DNA from: Formosa undariae
Lineage (GTDB): Bacteria > Bacteroidota > Bacteroidia > Flavobacteriales > Flavobacteriaceae
DNA: 64,000 bases
Direction of reading: 5' to 3'
Assembly: GCF_042427615.1 (NCBI RefSeq)
Contig: NZ_JBHMEZ010000012.1
Coordinates: 496,001-560,000, forward strand
Shown: in pieces, positions 53,114 to 61,996 of the stretch
How positions within the stretch are numbered: position 1 is the stretch's first letter
Layout: every line of letters begins with the position of its first letter
Position numbers and translations under genes: made by a program
The notes under the pieces: generated by a model
Told to the model about the DNA's origin: nothing
The model's input: only the letters and a program-made list of their open reading frames with translations
Database searches by the model: none

Positions 53114-55318
53114 ATGAATAAGACTATTATAGTCTCAAATAGACTCCCTTTACAAGTAAAATTAGAAGATTCTAAGCTCGAAATCAAACCAAGTATTGGT
53201 GGTTTGGCGACAGGAATGAAATCTGTACATGCCGAAGGCAATGGCATTTGGATAGGTTGGTCAGGATTAACTGAAGAAGAACTTACTCCAAAATTAAAAG
53301 AAGAAATAAAAAAAGAGGTCACAAAAGAAAAATGTGTCACTGTTCCTCTAACTACTGAAGATGTCGATAATTTTTACCTCGGTTTCAGTAATAAAACACT
53401 TTGGCCTTTATTTCATTATTTCATGGAATATACGTCTTTTGAACATGCAGAATGGGAATCTTACAAAGCCGTAAATCAAAAATTCGCAGATGTTGTTCTC
53501 GAAAATGTTAATGACGGAGATACCGTTTGGGTACATGATTATCAATTATTATTGCTTCCTAAATTAATTCGAGACAAAAAACCGAACATTTCTATCGGTT
53601 TCTTTTTACATATTCCATTTCCATCTTTCGAAATCTTTAGAACATTCCCTTGGCGTGAAGAATTATTAGAAGGTATGCTTGGTGCCGATTTACTTGGTTT
53701 CCATACTTACGATTACGAACGTCATTTCTTAAGTTCTATAAAACGTATTTTAAGATTAGAAGTGAATTTTAATAATATCGATTATCACGACCGCACCATA
53801 AAAGTAGATTCTTTCCCAATGGGAATCGATTACAATAAATTTTATAATGCGGCTTTAGTTAACAATACGCAGCAAAAAAAGGAACGTACGGAACTACAAC
53901 GCCGTTTAGATGAACACATAAAATCTGATTCCGATGCTAAAATTATACTGTCTATAGACAGACTGGATTATACTAAAGGGATCCCGAAACGATTACGAGC
54001 TTTCGAATATTTTTTAACTAAATATCCTGAATATAAGGAAAAAGTAAGACTAATTTTACTCGCTGTGCCTTCGCGTTCTAACGTCCCTCAATACCAGAAA
54101 CTAAAACGTGAAACAGACGAATTAGTAGGACGGATTAACGGAAAATTCTCTACCGTAAGTTGGACTCCTGTTTGGTATTTTTATCGTTCTATGCCATTTG
54201 AAAATTTAATCGATTTATACACCACATCAGATATTGCTTTAATTACGCCTATACGAGATGGAATGAATTTAGTAGCTAAAGAATATGTGGCTACACGTAC
54301 CAATCAAGACGGTGTCCTTATATTAAGTGAAATGACGGGAGCTTCAAAAGAGATGAACGAAGCGCTACTTATAAACCCTAATAATTTCGATCAAATAGCA
54401 GATACCATTAAGCAAGCTATAGAAATGCCTATTGAAGAACAGCAAAATAGAATTAAAATTCTTCAAAATAGATTAGAACGTTATAGTGTCGAAAAATGGG
54501 CCGAAGAATTTTTAAAAGCATTAGATTCTACTAAAGATCAAGATGAAATTTTTATTTCTAAACGATTAAACCCTGAATTAAAGCAGGATATTTCAAAAGC
54601 ATTCAAAAATGCAAAGAAAAAACTCTTATTATTGGATTTCGATGGCACTTTAGTCGGATTTAAAGACAATCCAAAAGACTGTAGACCTGACGCTGAATTA
54701 TTTGAATTATTAGATAAAATAAACGCTAATGAGGGTGTAAAGCTTGTAATTATTAGTGGTAGAGATCGAGAAACTTTTGAAGATTGGTTCGCAGGAAAAG
54801 ATTATACTTTAGTTACCGACCACGGTGTCTGGCTAAAAGAAAAAGATCAAGAATGGACTATGCTAGAGCGTCTTAAAAATGATTGGATGGAAAATATTCT
54901 TCCCGTTTTAGAAACGTTTGTAGATAGAACGCCTGGAACTTTTATAGAAAAGAAGAAATATTCTTTAGCATGGCATTACAGAAAAACAGATCCTGAATTA
55001 GCGCAAGTAAGAACGACAGAGTTAAACACAGTACTTAATAGTTTAATTGAGAACCATGGTCTTACCGTTTTAAAAGGAAATAAAGTCACCGAAATAAAAA
55101 GCAGTAATGTCAATAAGGGGCGAGCAGCCGCACGTTTACTTACTCAAGATAATTTCGATTTTATGTTTGCTATTGGAGACGATTGGACAGACGAATATAT
55201 GTTTGAAGAATTGCCTGACTCAGCTTATACAGTAAAAGTAGGTTTCAAGAAAACAAGTGCGAAATACCACATTAAAAACACAGATGAAGTTCGTGAACTA
55301 TTAAAGACTTTTGTTTAA
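53114..55318 (+). CDS. Bifunctional trehalose-6-phosphate synthase/phosphatase
   Basis: 734 residues. About 1-480 is a GT20 trehalose-6-P synthase (IVSNRLPLQ start, GGLATGM, VHDYQLLLLPKLIR, GFFLHIPFPS, LSIDRLDYTKGI, TPIRDGMNLVAKEY). About 500-734 is a HAD-type phosphatase with DFDGT near residue 507 and GDDWTDEYMF. The fusion makes trehalose from UDP-glucose and glucose-6-P in two steps, as an osmo- or desiccation protectant. Divergent from the likely trehalase. Confidence 0.95.
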   Translation: MNKTIIVSNRLPLQVKLEDSKLEIKPSIGGLATGMKSVHAEGNGIWIGWSGLTEEELTPKLKEEIKKEVTKEKCVTVPLTTEDVDNFYLGFSNKTLWPLFHYFMEYTSFEHAEWESYKAVNQKFADVVLENVNDGDTVWVHDYQLLLLPKLIRDKKPNISIGFFLHIPFPSFEIFRTFPWREELLEGMLGADLLGFHTYDYERHFLSSIKRILRLEVNFNNIDYHDRTIKVDSFPMGIDYNKFYNAALVNNTQQKKERTELQRRLDEHIKSDSDAKIILSIDRLDYTKGIPKRLRAFEYFLTKYPEYKEKVRLILLAVPSRSNVPQYQKLKRETDELVGRINGKFSTVSWTPVWYFYRSMPFENLIDLYTTSDIALITPIRDGMNLVAKEYVATRTNQDGVLILSEMTGASKEMNEALLINPNNFDQIADTIKQAIEMPIEEQQNRIKILQNRLERYSVEKWAEEFLKALDSTKDQDEIFISKRLNPELKQDISKAFKNAKKKLLLLDFDGTLVGFKDNPKDCRPDAELFELLDKINANEGVKLVIISGRDRETFEDWFAGKDYTLVTDHGVWLKEKDQEWTMLERLKNDWMENILPVLETFVDRTPGTFIEKKKYSLAWHYRKTDPELAQVRTTELNTVLNSLIENHGLTVLKGNKVTEIKSSNVNKGRAAARLLTQDNFDFMFAIGDDWTDEYMFEELPDSAYTVKVGFKKTSAKYHIKNTDEVRELLKTFV

Positions 55319-55343
55319 CATTAAATTTTATTTGAGAACTACT

Positions 55344-56684
55344 ATGACGTGTCGTTTATATTTATGCTTACTATTTTGTTGTAGTAGCATGTTATTATCT
55401 GCTCAAAACCATCAATTAATATACAGTATTATTGATTCGGTTTCTGCAGACCGCATTAAAGAAGACGTTAAAACACTTACAGAATTTGGTACACGTAATA
55501 CGTTTAGTGATACCATATCTAATACACAAGGGATAGGCGCTGCAAGACGTTGGATTAAGAATGAATTTGATTCGATTTCCAGCACTTGCAATTCTTGCCT
55601 AAATGTATTTTATCAGAAAGATTTTGTAACCAAAAAAAGTAACGCAAGAGTACCCCATGACACTTGGGTGGTGAATGTTGTAGCCGTTCAAAAAGGTACA
55701 ACTTACCCAAACCGTTATATAATTATGACGGGAGATATCGATTCTAGAGCTAGCAATACTTTGGATTTTAAAACCGATGCCCCCGGAGCAAATGATAATG
55801 CATCAGGAATGTCTGGTACTATCGAAGCCGCTCGTGTATTATCTAAGTATAAATTTGAAAACAGTATTGTATATTTAGGTTTATCTGGTGAAGAACAAGG
55901 GTTATTTGGAGGTGCTGGATTTGCAGCCTATGTCAAAGCGAATAACTGGGATATTATTGGAGTCTTTAATAATGATATGATTGGTAATATTGAAGGTGTA
56001 GATGGAGTGATCGATAACAGATCTTTCCGAATATTTTCAGAACCTGTACCGCAAACTGAAACAGAAAAAGAGCGAAAATCTCGTCGTTTTTATGGAGGTG
56101 AAGTCGATGGTATTTCTCGTCAATTAGCACGATATATTCATAAAACCACACAAACGTATATGCCAGAAATGAATCCTATGATGATTTACAGATTAGATCG
56201 CTTTGGAAGAGGTGGTCACCACCGTCCCTTTAACGATTTAGGCTATGCGGGAGTCCGTATCATGGAAGCTCACGAAAATTATACGCAACAACATCAAGAC
56301 GTTCGTACCGAAAATGGTATTGAATATGGAGATACTTTTGAACACGTAAACTTTGATTATGCTAAGAAATTAACAGCAGTAAACGCCATTAATTTAGCGT
56401 CTTTGGCGTCTGCCGCTCCTGCTCCATCTACCGTAGCCATTGGAGGTATTGTTCAAGCATCGGCTAAATTAAAATGGAATACGGTTCAAGGTGCTGTTGG
56501 TTATAAAATTTACTGGAGAGACACCACGTCTCCAACTTGGGATCATAGCAGAACTGTGGGCAACATTACAGCTTTCACATTAGAAGGTATCGTTATTGAT
56601 AATTATTATTTTGGTGTGGCATCTATCAATAAAAACGGATTTGAAAGCCCTGTCGTTTTCCCAAATAGCATTATAAAAAATTAA
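55344..56684 (+). CDS. Secreted M28-family peptidase-like protein with C-terminal FN3 domain
   Basis: 446 residues from ATG 55344, which opens a signal peptide (MTCRLYLCLLFCCSSMLLSAQ). Zn motifs of the M28 family: PGANDNASG (Asp ligand), LSGEEQGLFG (catalytic and ligand Glu), NNDMIGN (Asp). The first ligand, usually His in HxD, reads GDIDS near residue 130, so D stands where H is expected. About 370-446 forms a fibronectin-III-like domain (SAKLKWNTVQGAVGYKIYWRD). Probably an exported aminopeptidase acting on peptides. It starts 26 bp after the TPS/TPP stop. Confidence 0.82.
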   Translation: MTCRLYLCLLFCCSSMLLSAQNHQLIYSIIDSVSADRIKEDVKTLTEFGTRNTFSDTISNTQGIGAARRWIKNEFDSISSTCNSCLNVFYQKDFVTKKSNARVPHDTWVVNVVAVQKGTTYPNRYIIMTGDIDSRASNTLDFKTDAPGANDNASGMSGTIEAARVLSKYKFENSIVYLGLSGEEQGLFGGAGFAAYVKANNWDIIGVFNNDMIGNIEGVDGVIDNRSFRIFSEPVPQTETEKERKSRRFYGGEVDGISRQLARYIHKTTQTYMPEMNPMMIYRLDRFGRGGHHRPFNDLGYAGVRIMEAHENYTQQHQDVRTENGIEYGDTFEHVNFDYAKKLTAVNAINLASLASAAPAPSTVAIGGIVQASAKLKWNTVQGAVGYKIYWRDTTSPTWDHSRTVGNITAFTLEGIVIDNYYFGVASINKNGFESPVVFPNSIIKN

Positions 56685-56704
56685 ATTATTTAAAATTTTA
56701 AACT

Positions 56705-58342
56705 TTGAAAAAATTCAACTTACTATTTCTTACTTTTTTATGTTTAGCAACTTCGGCATATAGCCAAATGTTGTCTAATAAAACCGTTTTCACACATCAG
56801 GACACCCTTCGTGGAAGCATAACTCCCGAACGTGCTTGGTGGGATTTAACTTATTATCACTTAAATATCGAGGTCCTACCTGAAACCAAATATATTACAG
56901 GAAAAAACACGATTCAATATACCGTTTTAGAACCTGCGAATGTGCTACAAATCGATTTACAAGTGCCTTTAAAAATCACAAAAGCCACCCAAGATGGTAA
57001 ATCTTTAAACGTGATTACTGAAGGAAATGCACATTTTATAACACTAACAAAAACACAAACAAAAGGAGCAACAAATAGTATTGATGTCTATTACGAAGGA
57101 CATCCGAAAGAAGCAGTAAAAGCGCCTTGGGATGGCGGATTTTCTTGGAAAAAAGAGGACAACGGAAAGGATTTTATAGCCACATCTAATCAAGGTTTGG
57201 GTGCTAGTGTATGGTGGCCTTGTAAAGATCACATGTACGACGAAGTAGATAGTATGGATATTAGCGTGACCACTCCAAAAGGTTACATGGATGTTTCTAA
57301 CGGAAAACTAACGGATACAAAAACTTTAGACGATGGAAGAAAGATTTTTACATGGTCGGTTAAAAATCCTATAAATAATTACGGTGTAAATGTAAACATT
57401 GCGGACTACGTTCATTTTTCCGAAGTTTTTCCTGGCGAAAAAGGCCCTTTAGATATGGATTATTATGTATTAAGAGATAATCTTGAAAAAGCTAAAAAGC
57501 AATTTAAAGATGCCCCAAAAATGATGAAGGCTTTCGAACACTGGTTTGGACCATACCCATTTTACGAAGACGGATTTAAATTGGTAGAAGTACCTTACCC
57601 AGGTATGGAACACCAAAGTTCTGTGACTTATGGAAATAAATACGAAAACGGATACTACGGGCGCGATGTCTCAGGTTCTGGTTGGGGATTAAAATTCGAT
57701 TTTATAATCATTCATGAATCAGGTCACGAATGGTTTGCCAATAATATTACGTATAAAGATATTGCAGACATGTGGATTCATGAAAGCTTTACAGCCTATT
57801 CTGAAAATCTGTTTGTAGACTATCATTACGGTAAAGAAGCCTCTGCAGAATATGTAATTGGAACACGTAAATCGATTAAAAACACCAAACCTATTATTGG
57901 AGTCTATAACGTAAATAGTGAAGGTTCTGGAGATATGTATACCAAAGGAGCCAATATGCTTCATACACTGAGACAATTAGTCGATGATGATGAGAAATGG
58001 AGACAAATTTTACGCGGACTTAACAAAACGTTCTATCACCAAACGGTAAGTACCAAGCAAATAGAAGATTATCTTAGTCAAGAATCTGATATCGATTTAA
58101 CTGCATTTTTCAATCAGTATTTAAGAGATATTCGTATTCCTACTTTAGAATATGAATTTAAAAATGATGCCTTAAATTACCATTGGACTAATATAGTTAG
58201 CGGTTTCGATATGCCTATTCAAGTGACTATTGATGGTAAATCGCAATGGATTACGCCAACAGAAGCGTGGAAATCTATGCCTATTAAAAATAAAACGTTA
58301 GAAGTAGATATTGACTTTTATGTCAATTCTGAAATGTTATAA
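56705..58342 (+). CDS. Secreted M1-family metallopeptidase
   Basis: 545 residues from a TTG start at 56705 (MKKFNLLFLTFLCLATSAYSQ signal peptide); no ATG in frame gives a signal peptide. Beta-saddle domain first, then the gluzincin site HESGHEW with the third ligand in WIHESFTAYSENLF about 20 residues on. Other family marks: EVPYPGMEHQSSVTYGN (GxMEN-like). A functional zinc aminopeptidase is expected in the periplasm or outside. It follows the M28 gene by 20 bp; both may form a peptide-degrading unit. Confidence 0.9.
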   Translation: MKKFNLLFLTFLCLATSAYSQMLSNKTVFTHQDTLRGSITPERAWWDLTYYHLNIEVLPETKYITGKNTIQYTVLEPANVLQIDLQVPLKITKATQDGKSLNVITEGNAHFITLTKTQTKGATNSIDVYYEGHPKEAVKAPWDGGFSWKKEDNGKDFIATSNQGLGASVWWPCKDHMYDEVDSMDISVTTPKGYMDVSNGKLTDTKTLDDGRKIFTWSVKNPINNYGVNVNIADYVHFSEVFPGEKGPLDMDYYVLRDNLEKAKKQFKDAPKMMKAFEHWFGPYPFYEDGFKLVEVPYPGMEHQSSVTYGNKYENGYYGRDVSGSGWGLKFDFIIIHESGHEWFANNITYKDIADMWIHESFTAYSENLFVDYHYGKEASAEYVIGTRKSIKNTKPIIGVYNVNSEGSGDMYTKGANMLHTLRQLVDDDEKWRQILRGLNKTFYHQTVSTKQIEDYLSQESDIDLTAFFNQYLRDIRIPTLEYEFKNDALNYHWTNIVSGFDMPIQVTIDGKSQWITPTEAWKSMPIKNKTLEVDIDFYVNSEML

Positions 58343-58373
58343 ATTACAACTTAATTATTTCATATTAAACCAT

Positions 58374-58407
58374 AAAAAAACGCCATCCGTAAAGATGGCG
58401 TTTTTTT
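58374..58407. terminator. Bidirectional terminator
   Basis: AAAAAAACGCCATC-CGTAAA-GATGGCGTTTTTTT, T-runs on both strands, between the M1 peptidase gene and the convergent AAA+ gene. Confidence 0.92.
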
Positions 58408-58420
58408 GGTTTATATATTT

Positions 58421-59887
58421 TTAAAGGCCTTTTATAAAACTTCCATAAGGATCTTTAAATTGAATCCCTTCAGTATATCTAAATTTACTTAATTTATTAA
58501 ACTGCACCAATCCCCAAAGCACAAACTCCATTACAAAATAGCGTTCACTCTCCTTTAAGTCGGGCTGATATTTCGTCATTAATGCGTTTAATGGTCCTAT
58601 AGCATCTAAAGTTTCTTTATACTTCTTTTCGGTCAAGTCGTCTAACAACTCAAAACCGTCTTCACTATTAAAAAACCAAGATACAAGATCGTCGTAAGGC
58701 AATTCGTCTTCTTGCTTTTCTAATTTTTCAATCTTCGGAAAATATTTTGGAAACAACGTCTGAATAGCATCACCAATTAAATTGAAGGCAACCACAGAAG
58801 CACCTTCCTGTTCTCCTTCGTAAACCAGTTCTACTTTACCTGTAATTGCAGGAATTATTCCCACAAAATCACCTAAACGAATTGTCGTTTTATCATCGCC
58901 AGAAATAAGTGCTCTACGCTCGGCTGTACTCACTAAATTTTCTAAAGCTGTAATTCCTAAACGTGCACTCACTCCACTTTTTGCATCTATAAATTCATTA
59001 TCGCGAGCTTCGAAAACAATTTGTTCCAAGATATCTTTCGCCAATTCAGGAATAGCAATCATCTCGGTTTGATGCGCGTTTAATTTAGCCTCTTGCTGGG
59101 TTATCTTTTTAGCCGTTGCTAAGTCTACCGGATAATGCGTGATAATCTGAGAACCAATTCTATCTTTTAAAGGTGTCACGATACTTCCACGATTGGTATA
59201 GTCTTCTGGGTTTGCAGTAAACACAAACTGAAGATCTAAAGGTAACCGCAATTTAAATCCGCGGATTTGAATATCTCCTTCTTGAAGAATATTAAATAAA
59301 GCCACCTGAATTCTAGCTTGTAAATCGGGTATTTCGTTAATCACGAAAATACAGCGATTAGCTCTAGGAATCATTCCGTAATGTATTACGCGATCGTCTG
59401 CATAGCTCAGTTTTAAATGTGCTGCTTTTATAGGATCTACATCTCCTATTAAATCGGCCACCGTTACATCGGGTGTTGCTAATTTTTCTGCAAAACGTTC
59501 ACTTCTTGGCAACCAAGTAATGGGTGTATCATCTCCTTTTTCTTCAATTAATTCTGTTGCAAACCTAGAGATTGGCCGTAATGGATCGTCATTAATTTCC
59601 GAACCTGCAACGACAGGAATATAATCGTCTAATAAATTCACCATCAATCGTGCTAAACGCGTTTTTGCTTGTCCGCGTAATCCTAATAAATTGATGTTAT
59701 GTCGCGATAAAATGGCACGTTCTAATTCTGGAACAACGGTGTTTTCGTAACCGTGAACCCCTTCAAAAACAACGTCATCATTCTTTAATTTTTTAATTAA
59801 ATTATCACGTAATTCATCTTTAATCGATTTACTCTTATATCCTGAAGCCTTTAAAGCTCCTAGTGTTTTTATATTTTCAATTTTCAT
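58421..59887 (-). CDS. MoxR/magnesium-chelatase-type AAA+ ATPase
   Basis: 488 residues. The nucleotide site is LLGLRGQAKTRLAR (Walker A variant, GxxGxxKT, near residue 73); Walker B is IFVINEIPDL near 185; then FTANPEDYTNRGSIVTPLKDRIGS, the sensor region typical of ChlI/BchI and MoxR proteins. No tetrapyrrole genes are present, so a chaperone-like role is more likely than Mg insertion. It works with the VWA protein encoded just upstream (81 bp). Confidence 0.85.
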   Translation of the reverse strand: MKIENIKTLGALKASGYKSKSIKDELRDNLIKKLKNDDVVFEGVHGYENTVVPELERAILSRHNINLLGLRGQAKTRLARLMVNLLDDYIPVVAGSEINDDPLRPISRFATELIEEKGDDTPITWLPRSERFAEKLATPDVTVADLIGDVDPIKAAHLKLSYADDRVIHYGMIPRANRCIFVINEIPDLQARIQVALFNILQEGDIQIRGFKLRLPLDLQFVFTANPEDYTNRGSIVTPLKDRIGSQIITHYPVDLATAKKITQQEAKLNAHQTEMIAIPELAKDILEQIVFEARDNEFIDAKSGVSARLGITALENLVSTAERRALISGDDKTTIRLGDFVGIIPAITGKVELVYEGEQEGASVVAFNLIGDAIQTLFPKYFPKIEKLEKQEDELPYDDLVSWFFNSEDGFELLDDLTEKKYKETLDAIGPLNALMTKYQPDLKESERYFVMEFVLWGLVQFNKLSKFRYTEGIQFKDPYGSFIKGL

Positions 59888-59968
59888 TCTTATCTATTTT
59901 AGTATTAGCCCTGTATTATTGGGGTTACTCTAAAGTTTAAAATTCTTTATGGTTTTATCTAGATTCTT

Positions 59969-61093
59969 TTATCCTTTAATTCTCTTTTTACGGTTGGTTT
60001 CGTAATCTTCAAAAATCATTTCACCAAGTCCTTTTAATCCCGTGTAAAATGCTTTCCCTTGATTTGCCTTTGTAAACTCTTGAACAAACTGTGTTAAATA
60101 TGGATCTTTTGCAATCATAAATGTGGTAATTGGAATATGTAATCTCCTCGCCTGTTGTGCAGAATCGTAACATTTATTCACAATAAAATCGTCTAATCCC
60201 ATACTGTTCTTGTAATACTGTCCGTCGGGCATTCGTAAACAACTCGGTTTACCGTCGGTAATCATAAAAATTTGCTTGTTGGTATGTCGTTTTCTACGTA
60301 ATACATCCATCGCTAATTGTAACCCTGCAACCGTATTAGTGTGATATGGCCCAACGGTTAAATACGGTAAATCCTTAATTTTAATTAACCAAGCATCATT
60401 ACCAAAAACCAATATATCTAAAGTATCTTTTGGGTAACGCGTCGTGATTAATTCGGCCAATGCCATCGCAACTTTTTTAGCGGGCGTAATCCGATCTTCG
60501 CCATAGAGAATCATACTATGACTAATATCAATCATTAGTACCGTACTCATTTGCGATTTATGAAGCGTTTCTTCGACTACCAAATCGTCTTCGGTTAAAT
60601 TAAAACTTCCGATACCGTGATTAATTTGTGCGTTTTTCAGACTTTCGGTAATAGACACTTTATCTAAAGCATCTCCAAATTGGTAACTTCTAAATTCTCC
60701 AGTATGCTCGTCTCCTGTTCCAGGAGATTTACTTTTATGGTTTCCAGAACCATTGCGTTTTAGTTTTCCAAAGATATTGTTTAACGCCTGTTGCCTAATA
60801 GCCCGCTCTGTTTTTGCAGTAATTTTTGTCCCGCCGTTACCTTTATCGTCTATATCGTCTTTTATATACCCTCTTTTCTTAAGGTCTTCTATAAAATCAT
60901 CAATAGTATATTCTGCGGTGGTAAGTTTATATTCTTTATCTAGGTCACGCAACCAATTTATGGCTTCGTCGAAATCGCCAGAGGTATGCGTAATGAGTTC
61001 TTTAAATATTTCAAAAAGTGTATCGAATGGCGATTGATTTTCCGCTTCGTAAACTTGAAATACAAACCCTTTTTTGTGAATTGTTTTTTTCAT
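59969..61093 (-). CDS. VWA-domain protein, partner of the AAA+ ATPase
   Basis: 374 residues, no signal peptide. About 1-180 is a helical, charged region with a disordered Lys/Gly/Ser stretch (GSGNHKSKSPGTGDEH). From about 180 comes a von Willebrand A domain with a complete MIDAS: DISHS (DxSxS), the Thr in HTNT and FMITDGKPS. MoxR-type ATPases and VWA proteins form pairs that load metal ions or remodel target proteins. First gene of the two-gene unit. Confidence 0.85.
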   Translation of the reverse strand: MKKTIHKKGFVFQVYEAENQSPFDTLFEIFKELITHTSGDFDEAINWLRDLDKEYKLTTAEYTIDDFIEDLKKRGYIKDDIDDKGNGGTKITAKTERAIRQQALNNIFGKLKRNGSGNHKSKSPGTGDEHTGEFRSYQFGDALDKVSITESLKNAQINHGIGSFNLTEDDLVVEETLHKSQMSTVLMIDISHSMILYGEDRITPAKKVAMALAELITTRYPKDTLDILVFGNDAWLIKIKDLPYLTVGPYHTNTVAGLQLAMDVLRRKRHTNKQIFMITDGKPSCLRMPDGQYYKNSMGLDDFIVNKCYDSAQQARRLHIPITTFMIAKDPYLTQFVQEFTKANQGKAFYTGLKGLGEMIFEDYETNRKKRIKG

Positions 61094-61153
61094 AGCATTA
61101 TAAAAATACTAATTTACTGACATAAAACGAATGGCTTTCACATAATATTATAA

Positions 61154-61193
61154 CTAAAAAAAGTTGAGTTACCTTTTACGGCAAATCAACTTT
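61154..61193 (-). terminator. Terminator of the Crp/Fnr regulator gene
   Basis: Minus-strand AAAGTTGA ... TCAACTTTTTTT with an 18-base loop, 33 bp after the stop. Confidence 0.55.
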
Positions 61194-61225
61194 ATATTTT
61201 ATTAAAATCAGAATAAAAACGGAAT

Positions 61226-61903
61226 TTATTCCATCATTTCTAATTCTTCACGATTTATAATTCGGATTTTCTTTCCTGTTGTTTTTAATAAATCTTCTTT
61301 TTTAAACTGAGATAATGTTCTTATTACCGACTCTGTAGCCGTCCCAACAATACTTGCAAAATCATCACGAGATAATGTAACTTTTAAATAACCACTTTCA
61401 TCGACACCAAAATTATCGCATAAATACAGAATAATTTCTGCCAATCGTTTTCTAACCGATTTTTGTGCCATGTTAATAATAGCCGTTTCTGCATCTTTTA
61501 AATCTTCGGCCATTCGTCTTAACATACTCAAAGAAAAATCATTATTTTTCATTAAGTCTTGAATGATTTCTTGTTTCGGAATATAACATACTTCCATATC
61601 ATTCAATGCCGTAGCCGTTAAATTTGCTACTTCATTTATTATTACCGAACGTTGTCCTAAAAGTTCTCCTTTAACAACTAACCTTACGACCTGCTCTTTT
61701 CCTTTTTCTGTTAACTTGGTTAATTTGCATACTCCCGAGCTTATACAATACACGCCGTTAAGCATCTCGTCCTCTTTAAAAATAATTTCGCCTTTTTTAA
61801 TATGCTTTGTTATTTTAGCACATGATATAGCTTTTATTTCTTCCCCCTTCAACATTTTTAAAGCACTTAGCTTTCTCACCATGCATTGTTCGCAATCTCC
61901 CAT
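61226..61903 (-). CDS. FNR-like Crp-family transcriptional regulator
   Basis: 225 residues: cyclic-nucleotide-binding-type beta-roll, long dimer helix, winged helix with SRDDFASIVGTATESVIRTLSQF. The N-terminus starts MGDCEQC. C4, C7 and C106 occupy positions equivalent to the Fe-S ligands C20, C23 and C122 of E. coli FNR as I recall it; the fourth (C29) is S13. Other cysteines are C28, C53 and C59. The recognition helix keeps the Glu and Arg that read TGA. It is divergent from ccoI with an FNR-type palindrome between, so it probably senses oxygen or redox state and controls the cbb3 oxidase genes. Confidence 0.88.
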   Translation of the reverse strand: MGDCEQCMVRKLSALKMLKGEEIKAISCAKITKHIKKGEIIFKEDEMLNGVYCISSGVCKLTKLTEKGKEQVVRLVVKGELLGQRSVIINEVANLTATALNDMEVCYIPKQEIIQDLMKNNDFSLSMLRRMAEDLKDAETAIINMAQKSVRKRLAEIILYLCDNFGVDESGYLKVTLSRDDFASIVGTATESVIRTLSQFKKEDLLKTTGKKIRIINREELEMME

Positions 61904-61941
61904 TTAATGATTATTAAATTATATTCAAAAGTAGTGAAATC

Positions 61942-61955
61942 ATGACAAATATCAT
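61942..61955 (+). promoter_or_regulatory. FNR/CRP-type palindrome upstream of ccoI
   Basis: ATGAC-AAAT-ATCAT, core TGA-N6-TCA with one arm mismatch. Centre 61948.5. An AACCTTTG at 61978-61985 (one off TAnnTTTG) predicts transcription from about 61990, which puts the site near -41.5, the class II activator position. Confidence 0.5.
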
Positions 61956-61996
61956 ATTTTTACAGGCTCCTATTTTAAACCTTTGATTAAAAAAGT

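Noticed and set aside
58421..61093. Magnesium chelatase for (bacterio)chlorophyll
   Set aside because: No tetrapyrrole or photosynthesis genes in the window, and the MoxR/VWA arrangement is widespread outside pigment synthesis.
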